This document shows positions 9,389-17,625 of a DNA stretch of 64,000 nucleotides, piece by piece. The stretch is from positions 238,635 through 302,634 of the forward strand of contig SDZD01000001.1 of assembly GCA_004172935.1 (NCBI GenBank). The letters run 5' to 3'. How positions within the stretch are numbered: position 1 is the stretch's first letter; the number at the start of each line of letters is the position of its first letter. A program made the position numbers and the translations under genes. The DNA comes from a bacterium (lineage in GTDB: Bacteria > Armatimonadota > Abditibacteriia > Abditibacteriales > Abditibacteriaceae). The notes under the pieces are model-generated. The model searched no databases, was not told where the DNA came from, and was given only the letters and a program-made list of their open reading frames with translations.

Positions 9389-9721
9389 ATGTCTTTTCAG
9401 TTTCACTACGCACCGCCGCCGGAAGAAATGGTTAGAAGCGGCCAAATAGCTACCTATGCTCTCTACACAGCCATGCTTGCGATTCCCAAAGTGTGGCTGG
9501 GCACGTTGATAAGCGGCCTGGGTTCAGGGCTTCTTGCTTTTCACGTACTGAGCCACGCCCAGGGCGAATTGGCCCTACTCTCGATGCTAATCGACCTACC
9601 AAGCGCAGTAGCCATTGGGGCACTCGCTGGAGGTCTGGCTTCTTTCATCAGCCAAACCATTTGGCGCCAATTGGTCAAACACGTCAGGCCAACAATTTCT
9701 TTGGAGAAGCGAGGCAGATAA
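9389..9721 (+). CDS. Small membrane protein, tandem paralog 1 (unknown function)
   Basis: This is a 110-residue protein of unknown function with a conserved polar N-terminus (YAPPPEEM) and about three hydrophobic stretches (TYALYTAMLAIPKVWLGTLI, SGLGSGLLAFHVLSHA, and AVAIGALAGGLASFISQTIW). It is clearly paralogous to the next gene (9767-10108): both share PPPEE, QxAxYALYxAML-IPKV, GSxxxAxxVxSHAxG and GxLxGGLASFIS. It begins 34 bp after the tetR stop with a GGGAGA upstream, and has no 17-bp operator of its own, so it is probably co-transcribed with tetR. I recognise no family. Confidence 0.75.
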   Translation: MSFQFHYAPPPEEMVRSGQIATYALYTAMLAIPKVWLGTLISGLGSGLLAFHVLSHAQGELALLSMLIDLPSAVAIGALAGGLASFISQTIWRQLVKHVRPTISLEKRGR

Positions 9722-9726
9722 TCTTT

Positions 9727-9754
9727 TTGCCTTCTGCTTAACACCATTATTTAA
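9727..9754 (+). promoter_or_regulatory. Second copy of the TetR operator-like motif
   Basis: TTAACACCATTATTTAA at 9738-9754 matches the operator of tetR (8635-8651) in 14 of 17 positions. It is preceded by TTGC at 9727 and ends 12 bp before the ATG of the second paralog (9767). TATTTA within it (9748-9753) could double as a -10 element. Repressor binding would block this promoter. Confidence 0.6.
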
Positions 9755-9766
9755 GGACAAGCCGAT

Positions 9767-10108
9767 ATGTCTTTCAACTACACACCACCGCCCGAAGAGA
9801 TTTCCAGAAACGGGCAAATGGCTCAATACGCTTTGTATGCGGCCATGCTTTTGATTCCCAAAGTAAGAGTAGGTGCATTGATAGCAGGGTTGGGTTCAGC
9901 CATTATTGCCTATCAGGTGGCGAGCCATGCGAAGGGAGATTTAGGGGGCCTATCAGCACTCATCAACCCACCAGTAGCCGCAGTGTTTGGAGCGCTCATT
10001 GGTGGTCTGGCTTCCTTCATCAGCAAAACCGTTTTGCGCTTCTTACTGAAGGCTTTTAAATCACCAGCCACTCACGATAAGCAGGACGAAGAGGCACTGC
10101 CTAAATAA
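9767..10108 (+). CDS. Small membrane protein, tandem paralog 2 (unknown function)
   Basis: This 113-residue membrane protein is a tandem duplicate of the gene at 9389-9721. The cores are very alike (PPPEEISRNGQMAQYALYAA, LLIPKVRVGALIAGLGS, GGLASFISKT), while the C-terminal tail differs and is charged (HDKQDEEALPK). Three hydrophobic segments are visible. The start ATG 9767 has AAGGAC about 10 bases upstream, within the end of the operator motif region. It has its own candidate promoter/operator, unlike paralog 1. Function unknown. Confidence 0.75.
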   Translation: MSFNYTPPPEEISRNGQMAQYALYAAMLLIPKVRVGALIAGLGSAIIAYQVASHAKGDLGGLSALINPPVAAVFGALIGGLASFISKTVLRFLLKAFKSPATHDKQDEEALPK

Positions 10109-10149
10109 CGGGCTATGAGGCCGCCAATAATCGCTCAAGAGAAATTTGT

Positions 10150-10179
10150 TTGCGCCCTCTACTTAACACCAGTATTTAA
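10150..10179 (+). promoter_or_regulatory. Third copy of the TetR operator-like motif
   Basis: TTAACACCAGTATTTAA at 10163-10179 repeats the TTAACACC-NN-TA-W-TTAA pattern seen at 8635 and 9738. TTGCGC at 10150-10155 and TATTTA at 10173-10178 are 17 bp apart and could be the -35 and -10 elements. The motif ends only 5 bp before the start codon at 10185, so the transcript would be nearly leaderless if this -10 is used. Confidence 0.6.
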
Positions 10180-10184
10180 TCACC

Positions 10185-10484
10185 ATGCCAACCATACCCG
10201 TGTGGATGCAAGTCGTCCTCAAAACCATTGTTGGGGCTTGTCTGGGAACCATCGTGGGCTTAGTAGCTGGAACAGGGCTGGGTTACCTATTCGCGGTTAA
10301 CACACCCTACAACCCCAAATTAGGCAGTTCATGTTCTCAGTCGACGGGTATGGGCTTCGCCATCATCGCCATAGTCGTTCTCGGAGGTTGCCTTGGTTTC
10401 GTTATTGGGACGCTGGCCACCCTCATCGTCAGCGTGTTCAAAGCACGCAAAAGAGCCTTGCAACATCCGATCACCAATTTTTAG
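10185..10484 (+). CDS. Small two-helix membrane protein (unknown function)
   Basis: This 99-residue protein has two glycine-rich membrane segments (residues about 10-38, ending GTGLGYLFAVNT, and about 58-86, FAIIAIVVLGGCLGFVIGTL) joined by a polar loop with Cys (GSSCSQSTG). The C-terminus is basic (FKARKRALQH). It lies immediately after the third operator-like motif and 11 bp before the large membrane protein gene, so it probably shares a transcript with it. No family recognised. Confidence 0.7.
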   Translation: MPTIPVWMQVVLKTIVGACLGTIVGLVAGTGLGYLFAVNTPYNPKLGSSCSQSTGMGFAIIAIVVLGGCLGFVIGTLATLIVSVFKARKRALQHPITNF

Positions 10485-10495
10485 GAATAGCCATC

Positions 10496-13267
10496 ATGTC
10501 GATTCTTCTTTCAGACCCAGAGTTCGCCGATTTACGCGGGCGGGTAATAGAATTGGAAGCGCTTCTCAAACAGCTTGAAACCAAGAAGCAGCTCCAATCT
10601 AGTCGCCCGCCGATTCCGCCCGCACCTCATTTAACACCGCAAGCGCCTCCGGTTGTCTCTCCCCCTCCGCCCCCAAAACAACCAGATTGGCCAAGCCAAT
10701 GGTCGCCACCTATCGAGGTAGAAAAGGCTCCGGCCCCATTGCCTCAATTTGTGGCACCACCACAACCACCTGCGCCATCGCCAAAGCCTGTACAGGTGAC
10801 ACCGCCCCCGCCAGTGAAGGCCGAAGAAAAAGCGCCCGTTCCTCCGGCGCCGGCGCTGCAACCAAAGCAACAGCCCGTCGCGCCACCTCGGAAAGAGGAG
10901 CCATTCTCGCCACCGACAATCAAGGATTTATTCCCACTCCCAGACTCGCCCGCGAATCAGCCGCCTCAAAAGTCGTTGCTGGAATGGGAGAACCTTATCG
11001 GCGGGCGTCTGGCACTATGGGTAGGGGCGCTCTGTCTGTTCCTCGCTCTAGCCTCTTTTATCGTTTATGTTGGCAAAACATTGCCGCCGCCTACGCCTTC
11101 GGTACGAGTAGCGGCAGGTTTCGTGGGCAGTTTCGTGCTGTTCGTGTGTGGATTAGCGGCACGCAAGCGCGGGCAGCGCTGGTTCGTCGATGGATTGTTA
11201 GGCACTGGTCTGGCAGTCGGATTTTTGAGCGTGTGGGGTGGTGGGCCTCACTTCAACCTGTGGCCGCTCGCGGTTTCGCTATTGGGATTCAGCGTGTATT
11301 CGGCGGCGGGTATTGGCCTATCGTATCGGCGCAACTCGCAAGCGTTGCTGATTCTGTCGTCCATCGGCGGATTTTTAACGCCCGTTCTGGTTCGCAACAA
11401 CAACGCTCAGCATTTGGCCTTCGTGTTCCTCAGTTACCTGCTGGTTTTGAATATCGGCATCGTTAGCGTATGCGCAGCGAAGAAGTGGCGCGAAATCATT
11501 TATGGCGCCTTTATAACCACAGTCCTATTAGTGACGGGTTGGGGCAGCGAAGCCAACCTCGAATCGCTCAGGCCAATGTTGTGGGTATTCGCAACTCTGG
11601 GCTGGGTGTTGTTCGCGGGGTCAGCTTGCTTCCGTCCCCTGATTTGGGGCGAGAAGAGCGAAACCGAAGATACGCCTCTGCTGCTTTCGGCCACCGGGCT
11701 TTATGCGACCACCGCACAGTGGTTGCTGTTCCCGCTGCTTAAATCGTTCCCCGGCGCCTTTTCTCTGGTTTTCACGCTCGTTCTGGGAGCATTGTGGTGG
11801 CTGTCTAAACAACGAGTCCCCAAAGACGAAGCGCTGCACACCATTTTTCTGGCGCTGACCTGCGTTGCGGGTGCCCTGTTCATCCCAATTCAATTCGGAC
11901 AGAACGGTTTGGTGTGGGGCTGGGCCGCTCAAAGCGTCGCGTTGGTCTGTGTGGGCCGCAAATCGGGCCATACAATGCTGCTCAACACGGGACGCCTACT
12001 ATGGGGATTATCAGTCATCGCTCTGGCTGGCGATTTCATGCTCTCTTCGATAGGGACGAACTCGCCGCTCGATGCGTTCTCGCTGCGCCTGCTGTTTTGC
12101 CTGGCAGCGACGGCGGTCTGTCTGTGGGACGAGGACGATGAGACATGGATGCCGATTTATGGACTGTTTCTCTCGTGGGGCGGAGCCTACTGGTTGGGAC
12201 GCATGGCATGGTTGATGGTACCTCGATTGGGACTGGTGGCTCCCAAGTACGCCCCCGAAACTGAACTTTTGCTAGGCGCCACTTCGATTGCGCTCTGGGC
12301 ACTGTTCCTCTGGCGATGGGGTTGGTGGCGGCGCCAAAACATACTGCGTGCCGACTCGTGGCTGATGCTCGTCCTGGCTCTGTGTGCCATCGCGGGCGTC
12401 GGATTATGGGGCAATGCCCCGCTGGTGGGTTTGCGTATCGTGGCCTTTATCATCGGTGCGGCGGCACTGGTAACGATGGGCTTCTGGCACGCACGGCACG
12501 AAGAAGGCGATCAGGCCTTCACTCACGAGGCCGTTGCAGTTACCACCTCTTGCTGGCTTACGCTGGGCATGACGATAGAAATCGCGGCGTACTGGCATAA
12601 TGGCACGTTCGCCCTACCCACGATGGGTTCGATAGCATGGTTCGCCCTGTGCGCCTCATGGAGCATTTTTGCGGCGGGAGCGGGCGCGCTTTCTCTGGCG
12701 CGAACATGGCCCAAGATGTGGGCACTCGCCGAAAGCCTATTCGCCATTTCTACGGGCGTACTGCTGCTCGAATCGCTATTAGTTCCCGATAGCCTCGTAC
12801 CAGTCGCGAATATGCGATTGGTAGCCTTCGTGGTGGCATGGTTGGTCGCGTTGCTGGCACAGAAAGTCGATGGCGATAGCCAAAGCCCGAATAAAGATTG
12901 GTGGCTACTGGCCCTGTCGCTGTTGCCACTGTGGGCCACAACGCAAGAGTTATGGAACGTTGTGGCAGCCAATCAAGCCTACTTCGGGCCTGAATGGAAG
13001 CGTTTCGCCTCGTTGAGCGTGTCACTGTGCTGGTCGTTCTACGCCATGCTGTGCTTGATTATTGGCATCTCAAAGCGCGTGCAAAACCTGCGCATCGGAG
13101 CGCTCTCACTGGGCGCAGTCGCGGTCTGCAAGGTCTTTCTCTTCGACCTATCGTTCCTTGATGGCGGCTTGCGCGTGCTCTCTCTCGGCGGCTTGGGAGC
13201 GGCTCTGCTGTTTATCTCCTGGCTGTATTCGCGCTTTGTGCGCCCCGAAAATAACGCGACGGCCTAA
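10496..13267 (+). CDS. Large polytopic membrane protein, DUF2339-like
   Basis: This 923-residue protein opens with a short coiled-coil-like segment (DLRGRVIELEALLKQLETKK, residues about 11-30). A Pro/Ala-rich cytoplasmic linker follows to about residue 155 (many PPAP/PPPP repeats), then WENLIGGRLALWVGALCLFLAL and some 25 hydrophobic segments to the C-terminus. This order (coiled coil, Pro-rich linker, WE-x-x-IGG-x-L, many helices) is the hallmark of DUF2339 predicted membrane proteins, whose function is unknown. The longer in-frame start at 10331 is rejected because it overlaps the upstream gene; ATG 10496 follows AGGAATAG. Last gene of the putative TetR regulon. Confidence 0.85.
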   Translation: MSILLSDPEFADLRGRVIELEALLKQLETKKQLQSSRPPIPPAPHLTPQAPPVVSPPPPPKQPDWPSQWSPPIEVEKAPAPLPQFVAPPQPPAPSPKPVQVTPPPPVKAEEKAPVPPAPALQPKQQPVAPPRKEEPFSPPTIKDLFPLPDSPANQPPQKSLLEWENLIGGRLALWVGALCLFLALASFIVYVGKTLPPPTPSVRVAAGFVGSFVLFVCGLAARKRGQRWFVDGLLGTGLAVGFLSVWGGGPHFNLWPLAVSLLGFSVYSAAGIGLSYRRNSQALLILSSIGGFLTPVLVRNNNAQHLAFVFLSYLLVLNIGIVSVCAAKKWREIIYGAFITTVLLVTGWGSEANLESLRPMLWVFATLGWVLFAGSACFRPLIWGEKSETEDTPLLLSATGLYATTAQWLLFPLLKSFPGAFSLVFTLVLGALWWLSKQRVPKDEALHTIFLALTCVAGALFIPIQFGQNGLVWGWAAQSVALVCVGRKSGHTMLLNTGRLLWGLSVIALAGDFMLSSIGTNSPLDAFSLRLLFCLAATAVCLWDEDDETWMPIYGLFLSWGGAYWLGRMAWLMVPRLGLVAPKYAPETELLLGATSIALWALFLWRWGWWRRQNILRADSWLMLVLALCAIAGVGLWGNAPLVGLRIVAFIIGAAALVTMGFWHARHEEGDQAFTHEAVAVTTSCWLTLGMTIEIAAYWHNGTFALPTMGSIAWFALCASWSIFAAGAGALSLARTWPKMWALAESLFAISTGVLLLESLLVPDSLVPVANMRLVAFVVAWLVALLAQKVDGDSQSPNKDWWLLALSLLPLWATTQELWNVVAANQAYFGPEWKRFASLSVSLCWSFYAMLCLIIGISKRVQNLRIGALSLGAVAVCKVFLFDLSFLDGGLRVLSLGGLGAALLFISWLYSRFVRPENNATA

Positions 13268-13389
13268 ATATTCGTTTCTGAGCGGGTAGCAATTAGCCAC
13301 CCGCTCAGAAACAATAATCCTTTCCCACATGGATTAATATTGCACTTGACTTTCTTCTCGCCTCCACGTAAGCTTTAATGCCGCACAAA

Positions 13390-13463
13390 CGGGATATGGC
13401 GCAGCTTGGTAGCGCGCTTGACTGGGGGTCAAGAGGTCGTCGGTTCAAATCCGGCTATCCCGA
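13390..13463 (+). tRNA. tRNA-Pro (anticodon GGG)
   Basis: A 74-nt cloverleaf is visible. The acceptor stem is CGGGATA (13390-13396) with TATCCCG (13456-13462) and discriminator A. The anticodon stem CTTGA/TCAAG (13417-13421, 13429-13433) encloses the loop CTGGGGG, giving anticodon GGG at 13424-13426. The T-arm contains GGTTCAAATCC. CCA is not encoded. It reads CCC/CCU proline codons. A strong terminator follows at 13481. Confidence 0.96.
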
Positions 13464-13474
13464 TTGCAAAACAT

Positions 13475-13511
13475 AAAAAAGCCTTCCGGTTCTGAATCGG
13501 AAGGCTTTTTT
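13475..13511 (+). terminator. Rho-independent terminator after tRNA-Pro
   Basis: GCCTTCCG at 13481-13488 pairs with CGGAAGGC at 13498-13505, followed by six T residues (13506-13511) and preceded by six A residues. It ends the tRNA-Pro transcript and could act in both directions. Confidence 0.92.
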
Positions 13512-13573
13512 GTTTGAAGGGTATTTGAACTCCACTCAATTCCTTGAAAATTACCCCCATCTCAATAAAACAC

Positions 13574-14143
13574 ATGAACAAGCAAACATGGGCTGAGAAT
13601 TTAAAGGCTTACATCCGCCAACAGAGGGCATCACAGCCTCTTCCCGACCGGGAGAGCCTTACACCCGAAGAAGAGATGCAGTGCCGTCTCGTCGGGGGCG
13701 AGTTGATGGGCTGGTGCGAACAGAGCCTGAACGGCATCTTGCAGACACGCCATGCCTTACAAATCATGGAGTTCGATACAGAACCATTGGTTGTATTGAC
13801 GAGTACCCTACCCGGTATCGTCGCGGCGGAAGAGATTTTTGGAGATGCAAACGAGCATCTCTTTTTCCTGTTGGAAACCGAATTTCAAGCGTGGCAAGGC
13901 TACGGTGCCGATGAGAGTTATCAGTGGCACATCCATCATTGGAGCTATTTCGAGTCGCCAAGCGCCGAACTTTTACAGCGAGCCGAAGAAAATTTCCCGA
14001 ACCTCCCGACACAGGAGTTCCGCGTCCATACCCTCGGTGATTTGTGGGGTCCCAACTGCGGCTTCGAGTCAAAGCACTTGTGGAACTGGAACGGCAACGA
14101 TATGGATTTGCTTGAGCAAGACTTCGAGGAATCGACCTTTTAA
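13574..14143 (+). CDS. Hypothetical soluble protein
   Basis: This is a 189-residue acidic, aromatic-rich soluble protein I do not recognise. It has no signal peptide or membrane segment. Notable stretches are LTPEEEMQCRLVGGELMGWC near the N-terminus, HLFFLLETEFQAWQGYGADE in the middle and a WNWNGNDMDLLEQDFEE tail. ATG 13574 (MNKQTWAENL) is preferred to the in-frame codon at 13544, which lies just after the tRNA terminator. It is flanked by tRNA-Pro and converges on the GH5 gene. It does not share the C-terminal motif of the paralogous family at 40.7 and 58-61 kb. Confidence 0.65.
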   Translation: MNKQTWAENLKAYIRQQRASQPLPDRESLTPEEEMQCRLVGGELMGWCEQSLNGILQTRHALQIMEFDTEPLVVLTSTLPGIVAAEEIFGDANEHLFFLLETEFQAWQGYGADESYQWHIHHWSYFESPSAELLQRAEENFPNLPTQEFRVHTLGDLWGPNCGFESKHLWNWNGNDMDLLEQDFEESTF

Positions 14144-14160
14144 CTGCTTACGCCAGTTGC

Positions 14161-15366
14161 TCAGTGAAAAAGAGCCTCTGCCAATGCCCCGTTACGCACC
14201 AGATTCTCGGTGCGTATTTCGGGGATGGCGGCCTCGATTTGCTCGAATGAATCGGTGAACGGATTAATGGCTTTGAGGCCCGTTTTGGGCGTATATAAGC
14301 CCCACATCGAGCCTCCCCATTTGCTGGTGGTTTTGTATGTCCACAGGCTCCATGACATGTTGGCGTCGTTGAATGCCTGCGCATACATGCGGATTTTTTC
14401 GGGGTTGCCGTGCGGTTCGAGGTTCCACTCGCCGACGTAAACCGGAACCTGCCATTTGTCCTGCACGCCCTTCGACTGCGCCATAACCCACCACTTCAAG
14501 TGACCGTCATGGTCGTCTGCCGTTTTTGCGTCGAACTTATAGGAGTGCAGGCTGTACACCACATTTTGCCAGCCCATAATGCGTGGGTCGGGCATCTGGT
14601 CGAGGTTTTTGTAGCCGTCCTCAATGATGACGATATGGTTTGGGTCGACGGTACGCACGGCTTCATAAAGCTGACTATGAGCAAAATGCACAGACGCGGC
14701 ATTGGGCGCTCCCACAGGCTCATTGAGTAGATCGTAGCCAGCCACAGTAGGCTCATCTTTGTAATGAGCGGCGATTTTGGCCCATAGCTGCGCTGTCTGG
14801 GTGCGGAACTTGGTGTCGGCGAAGAATTGGTTAACACCCTCTTCGCCAGTATGGTGTTCGATTCCCTGACGACCGGGAGCGCCATGCAAATCGAGAATCA
14901 CGTAAATTCCGTTCGCTTTGGCCTGTGCCACAGCGAAATCGAGCCAGCGAAACAGTCCTCCCGGCTCATCTTCCAAGTCATAGGTGAAGGGCAAACGCAC
15001 GCAGTTCGCGCCATCGGCTTTCAGGCGAGCAAAATCTTCGGCAGTAATGAAGTTCGACCGCCACAAATCGAGCAAACGGTCGGCCTTCTCTTTACCAAAT
15101 CGCGTCGTGAATGTCTGGCGCAAGCGGACGTGGTCGTTGACCTTTTTGAACTGGGAGCCAGCGGGTGGATCGGTATCGAAGGGCGACAGCCACATCTCCT
15201 CGACTAGCCAGTTACCGAGGTTGAACCCCTTCAACACAACAGGCTCTCCGGTGGCAGTCACGATACGGGAGCCATGTGCTTTCAAAAACGGCATCTTCTG
15301 TTGCGCGCGACACATCGGAGCCAGCACTGCTAGAGCGACCACAGCCAGCCAAAAACTATTTCTCAT
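14161..15366 (-). CDS. Secreted glycoside hydrolase family 5 (endoglucanase/glucanase-like)
   Basis: This 401-residue protein would hydrolyse a beta-glucan or related polysaccharide outside the cytoplasm. A signal peptide is visible (SFWLAVVALAVLAPMCRAQQ, cleavage after about residue 21). The rest is a GH5 TIM barrel starting at VVLKGFNLGNWLVEEMW. The conserved arginine is in NCVRLPF (R124), followed by ILDLHGAPG, the acid/base Glu in YDLLNEP (E216) and the nucleophile Glu in YVGEWNLEP (E313). WSLWTYK matches the late barrel tryptophan motif. The substrate cannot be fixed from sequence; GNWL near the N-terminus recalls exo-1,3-beta-glucanase-like members. It is the last gene downstream of a LacI-type regulator, which suggests carbohydrate-responsive expression. 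Confidence 0.9.
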   Translation of the reverse strand: MRNSFWLAVVALAVLAPMCRAQQKMPFLKAHGSRIVTATGEPVVLKGFNLGNWLVEEMWLSPFDTDPPAGSQFKKVNDHVRLRQTFTTRFGKEKADRLLDLWRSNFITAEDFARLKADGANCVRLPFTYDLEDEPGGLFRWLDFAVAQAKANGIYVILDLHGAPGRQGIEHHTGEEGVNQFFADTKFRTQTAQLWAKIAAHYKDEPTVAGYDLLNEPVGAPNAASVHFAHSQLYEAVRTVDPNHIVIIEDGYKNLDQMPDPRIMGWQNVVYSLHSYKFDAKTADDHDGHLKWWVMAQSKGVQDKWQVPVYVGEWNLEPHGNPEKIRMYAQAFNDANMSWSLWTYKTTSKWGGSMWGLYTPKTGLKAINPFTDSFEQIEAAIPEIRTENLVRNGALAEALFH

Positions 15367-15391
15367 TGATTTATAGGGACGCAGACCACAA

Positions 15392-15430
15392 AGCGGCGCG
15401 ACAGCCCTTTTCTGAGGCTATCGCGCCGCT
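15392..15430 (-). terminator. Strong GC hairpin between the lipoprotein and GH5 genes
   Basis: AGCGGCGCGA at 15392-15401 pairs with TCGCGCCGCT at 15421-15430, with an inner AGCC/GGCT stem. On the minus strand it follows the small lipoprotein gene and precedes GH5. The T-tract is weak (TTTGTGGTC), so it may be a partial terminator or an mRNA-stabilising stem that sets the ratio of upstream to GH5 message. Confidence 0.55.
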
Positions 15431-15443
15431 CGCAGTGAAATTA

Positions 15444-15668
15444 TTAGCGGGCGTTTTTGGCGTCGGCGGCTCGCATCGAGTCCATTTGACGCTTTTGCAT
15501 ATCTTGTTGCGCCACTAGATTTTGAGCCGGGGCGGGAATGCTCTTATCGCCAGTGGTCATCGAAACACGTTGTTGAGCCGAAAGCTCGGCCCGACTCGCA
15601 GACGAACTACAGCCACCAGCCAAAGCTCCTATAACCCCCAAACCGAACAGCAGAATTGAAATTTTCAT
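15444..15668 (-). CDS. Small predicted lipoprotein
   Basis: This 74-residue precursor has a clear lipoprotein signal (MKISILLFGLGVIGALAGGC) with Cys at residue 20. The mature part is about 55 residues, Gln/Ala/Arg-rich and low in complexity (AELSAQQRVSM, QNLVAQQDMQKRQMDSMRAA). ATG 15668 is preferred over 15698 because it gives a proper signal peptide. It lies 17 bp after the pseudopilin gene, in the LacI-headed group. Function unknown. Confidence 0.72.
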   Translation of the reverse strand: MKISILLFGLGVIGALAGGCSSSASRAELSAQQRVSMTTGDKSIPAPAQNLVAQQDMQKRQMDSMRAADAKNAR

Positions 15669-15685
15669 AATCGTCTTCGCCTGAT

Positions 15686-16528
15686 TTAGCTGGCCCACGG
15701 ATACCAGCCTGCACGCTCACCGTCCCATTGGAAGCCGTTATAAGAATCGCCTGGACGCGAAGTGCCCGCGATATAGATGTTGGTGAACCAACGCACCCGG
15801 CCCTTCACCATGGCTTTAACATGTCCATCGGCGAATAGCATGTTCGAAGTGTTGAGGTGGCGATAGCGCGGCATAGCAGCGCACTCGTAACTGGCCCCAC
15901 CAACATCGTCGCAATCGCTGGAGCCGACTTTATCGTTGTCATCCTTGCTGCCTTTGGGGTTGCCAACTCCAGTGGTCCAATAAATCTCGGAAGTCACGAA
16001 CACCGGATAGCTGTAGCTGGTGCCGCTGTTACCTTTCTCGGCGACCAGAACCTTATCTGAAGGGTTCTGCAAAATGCTGAGCGAATAGGTTTTAGCATCA
16101 GCAGGAGCCGAGCCATAGTAGCTGGGGCACAAATCGCTGTGAATGCCATACGCCTGAGCGAAATCGTTGCTCGAAGAGGTGTAGGATGGGCACTGGAACA
16201 CGCCGCCTTTGCCGTACTGTGTTCCCGACTTCATGTAAGGTTGCACAGCCTGATACCACTGCATCTGCGGGACACCGCTGGCACCACCGCCATATTCGGC
16301 CATAAAAAACTTCTCGTCGTAATCCTGCGTGTATTGCATGATGCCTAAGGCGATTTGCTTGAGGTTGCTCTGACAGGAGGCTTTGCGGGCGTTCTCACGT
16401 GCCCTGGCGAAGACGGGAAACAGGATGGCGGCCAGAATCGCGATGATGGCGATAACTACCAACAGCTCTATCAAAGTAAAAGCCGAGTACCTAAATATTT
16501 TTGGTTCGCGAACGGATGAAAAGTTCAT
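15686..16528 (-). CDS. Type II/IV pseudopilin-like protein with H-x-DG C-terminal motif
   Basis: This 280-residue protein has a prepilin peptidase site ([20 protein letters not shown], residues about 13-32) followed by [20 protein letters not shown], the pattern of the large DUF1559-like/H-X9-DG prepilin families of Armatimonadota and Planctomycetota. Residue -1 of the cleavage site is Ala rather than the usual Gly. The C-terminal part has the H-x-DG-type motif ([18 protein letters not shown]). It is probably processed by prepilin peptidase and exposed at the cell surface or in a pseudopilus. It begins 27 bp after the LacI regulator and precedes a lipoprotein and GH5. Such genes occur in many copies per genome, so a specific role cannot be assigned. 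Confidence 0.88.
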   Translation of the reverse strand: MNFSSVREPKIFRYSAFTLIELLVVIAIIAILAAILFPVFARARENARKASCQSNLKQIALGIMQYTQDYDEKFFMAEYGGGASGVPQMQWYQAVQPYMKSGTQYGKGGVFQCPSYTSSSNDFAQAYGIHSDLCPSYYGSAPADAKTYSLSILQNPSDKVLVAEKGNSGTSYSYPVFVTSEIYWTTGVGNPKGSKDDNDKVGSSDCDDVGGASYECAAMPRYRHLNTSNMLFADGHVKAMVKGRVRWFTNIYIAGTSRPGDSYNGFQWDGERAGWYPWAS

Positions 16529-16555
16529 GGTGGTTTCTTCGAAATTGGGGCGGTA

Positions 16556-17593
16556 TCAGGGAGCCGCCGAGGTCGAGCCACGAACGATAAGTTCGGGCGA
16601 AAGCAAATGATGGCGCTCATCGTCTGCCACTTTATGACCACGCATTCGATCAATGAGCAGACCTGCGGCGCAATTGCCGATTTCTAATAGCGGTTGGCGA
16701 ACCGTCGTCAAATTGGGTGTTACCAGAGTCGCGCTGGGCGAATCGTCAAAGCCAACCACCGATAACTGTTCAGGAACGCACACTCCCGCGTATCGGGCAG
16801 CTTCGATAATCGCCACAGCGATGGTGTCGTTTCCAGCGCAAATAGCGGTCGGTGGCTCACTACTCTGCAAAAGTGCGCTGGTTTGTTCAAACGCCCATTC
16901 GCCGCTAAAACGCGAAGCCATAATCCAGTCGGGACGCACCTGTAAATCAGCCTCAGTAAGCGCATCGCACACGCCCTGGCGCCGTGGCACGAATGAAGAA
17001 AGGTCGTCGTTGCCCAGAATCGCCGCGATGCGCGTATGCCCCAGTTCGATGAGGTGGCGCACTGCCATCTTCATACCCTCATAGTTATCGACATCGACGA
17101 TGGGAAGATGAGGTTGAGACGCCGCCGAAATCGCCACCAACGGCATCTGACTCGCCGACAAACTCGAAAGAATATCGCTCTGTAGAGAGGGGGCGATCAC
17201 TAAAATGCCATCGGTTCGCCCATCGGAAAGCGGGGGCGCCGATAATGCCGCATTTTCCCAACGACGGGAAAATAGCGTTACATCGAACCCTTCTTCAGCT
17301 GCGCGCTTCAAAACGCCCTGCAAAATGCCCGAAGCGTAAGGGTTAGCGAAAAACTCGTGCGAGTGGACAACCCCGCAATGCACTCCCAGCGTATGAACCC
17401 GCTTGGAAGACAAACCTCGCGCCACGGCGTTGGGATGATAATTCATCTCCTCCATCGCTTTGAGAACTCGTTCGCGCGTGTCCTGTTTCAATACGCGGGT
17501 ACCGTTGATGACATAGGACACCGTGGCCACCGAGACACCGCAAACACGGGCGACATCTTTGATGGTGGGTTTGGTATCGGGCGAGAAACTCAT
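16556..17593 (-). CDS. LacI/GalR-family transcriptional regulator
   Basis: This 345-residue regulator has an N-terminal LacI helix-turn-helix and hinge (TIKDVARVCGVSVATVSYVI, then NGTRVLKQDTRERVL, YHPNAVARGLSSKR) at residues about 10-65. A periplasmic-binding-like sugar-sensing domain follows to residue 340 (GVHCGVVHSHEF; NDDLSSFVPRRQGVCDAL; SVVGFDDSPSATLVTPNLTTVRQP). ATG 17593 is chosen over GTG 17608 because the latter would overlap the operator and leave no leader; AAGG lies upstream. A near-perfect palindrome at 17608-17625 points to autoregulation. Downstream genes end with a GH5 glucanase, so an oligosaccharide inducer is plausible. Confidence 0.93.
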   Translation of the reverse strand: MSFSPDTKPTIKDVARVCGVSVATVSYVINGTRVLKQDTRERVLKAMEEMNYHPNAVARGLSSKRVHTLGVHCGVVHSHEFFANPYASGILQGVLKRAAEEGFDVTLFSRRWENAALSAPPLSDGRTDGILVIAPSLQSDILSSLSASQMPLVAISAASQPHLPIVDVDNYEGMKMAVRHLIELGHTRIAAILGNDDLSSFVPRRQGVCDALTEADLQVRPDWIMASRFSGEWAFEQTSALLQSSEPPTAICAGNDTIAVAIIEAARYAGVCVPEQLSVVGFDDSPSATLVTPNLTTVRQPLLEIGNCAAGLLIDRMRGHKVADDERHHLLSPELIVRGSTSAAP

Positions 17594-17607
17594 CTTTTGG
17601 CCTTGCA

Positions 17608-17625
17608 CGTTTAACCGATTAAACG
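17608..17625. promoter_or_regulatory. LacI-type palindromic operator
   Basis: CGTTTAACCGATTAAACG has perfect 7-bp arms (CGTTTAA/TTAAACG) around a central CCGA with the CG typical of LacI-family operators. It lies 15 bp upstream of the lacI-type start codon and also faces the divergent region leading to the glycosyltransferase at 17811. Confidence 0.8.

Noticed and set aside
10331..10495. Upstream extension of the DUF2339-like protein
   Set aside because: Overlaps the small membrane protein gene in another frame and lacks homology-like sequence; ATG 10496 is a better start.
10628..10640. TTAACACC inside the DUF2339-like gene, and another near 14830 in GH5
   Set aside because: Only 8 bp match, inside coding sequence, without the TA-W-TTAA half; likely chance.
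13574..14143. Possible sixth member of family A
   Set aside because: Acidic and Trp-containing like the family but lacks the block order and the C-terminal HERMEA-RWRDW signature.
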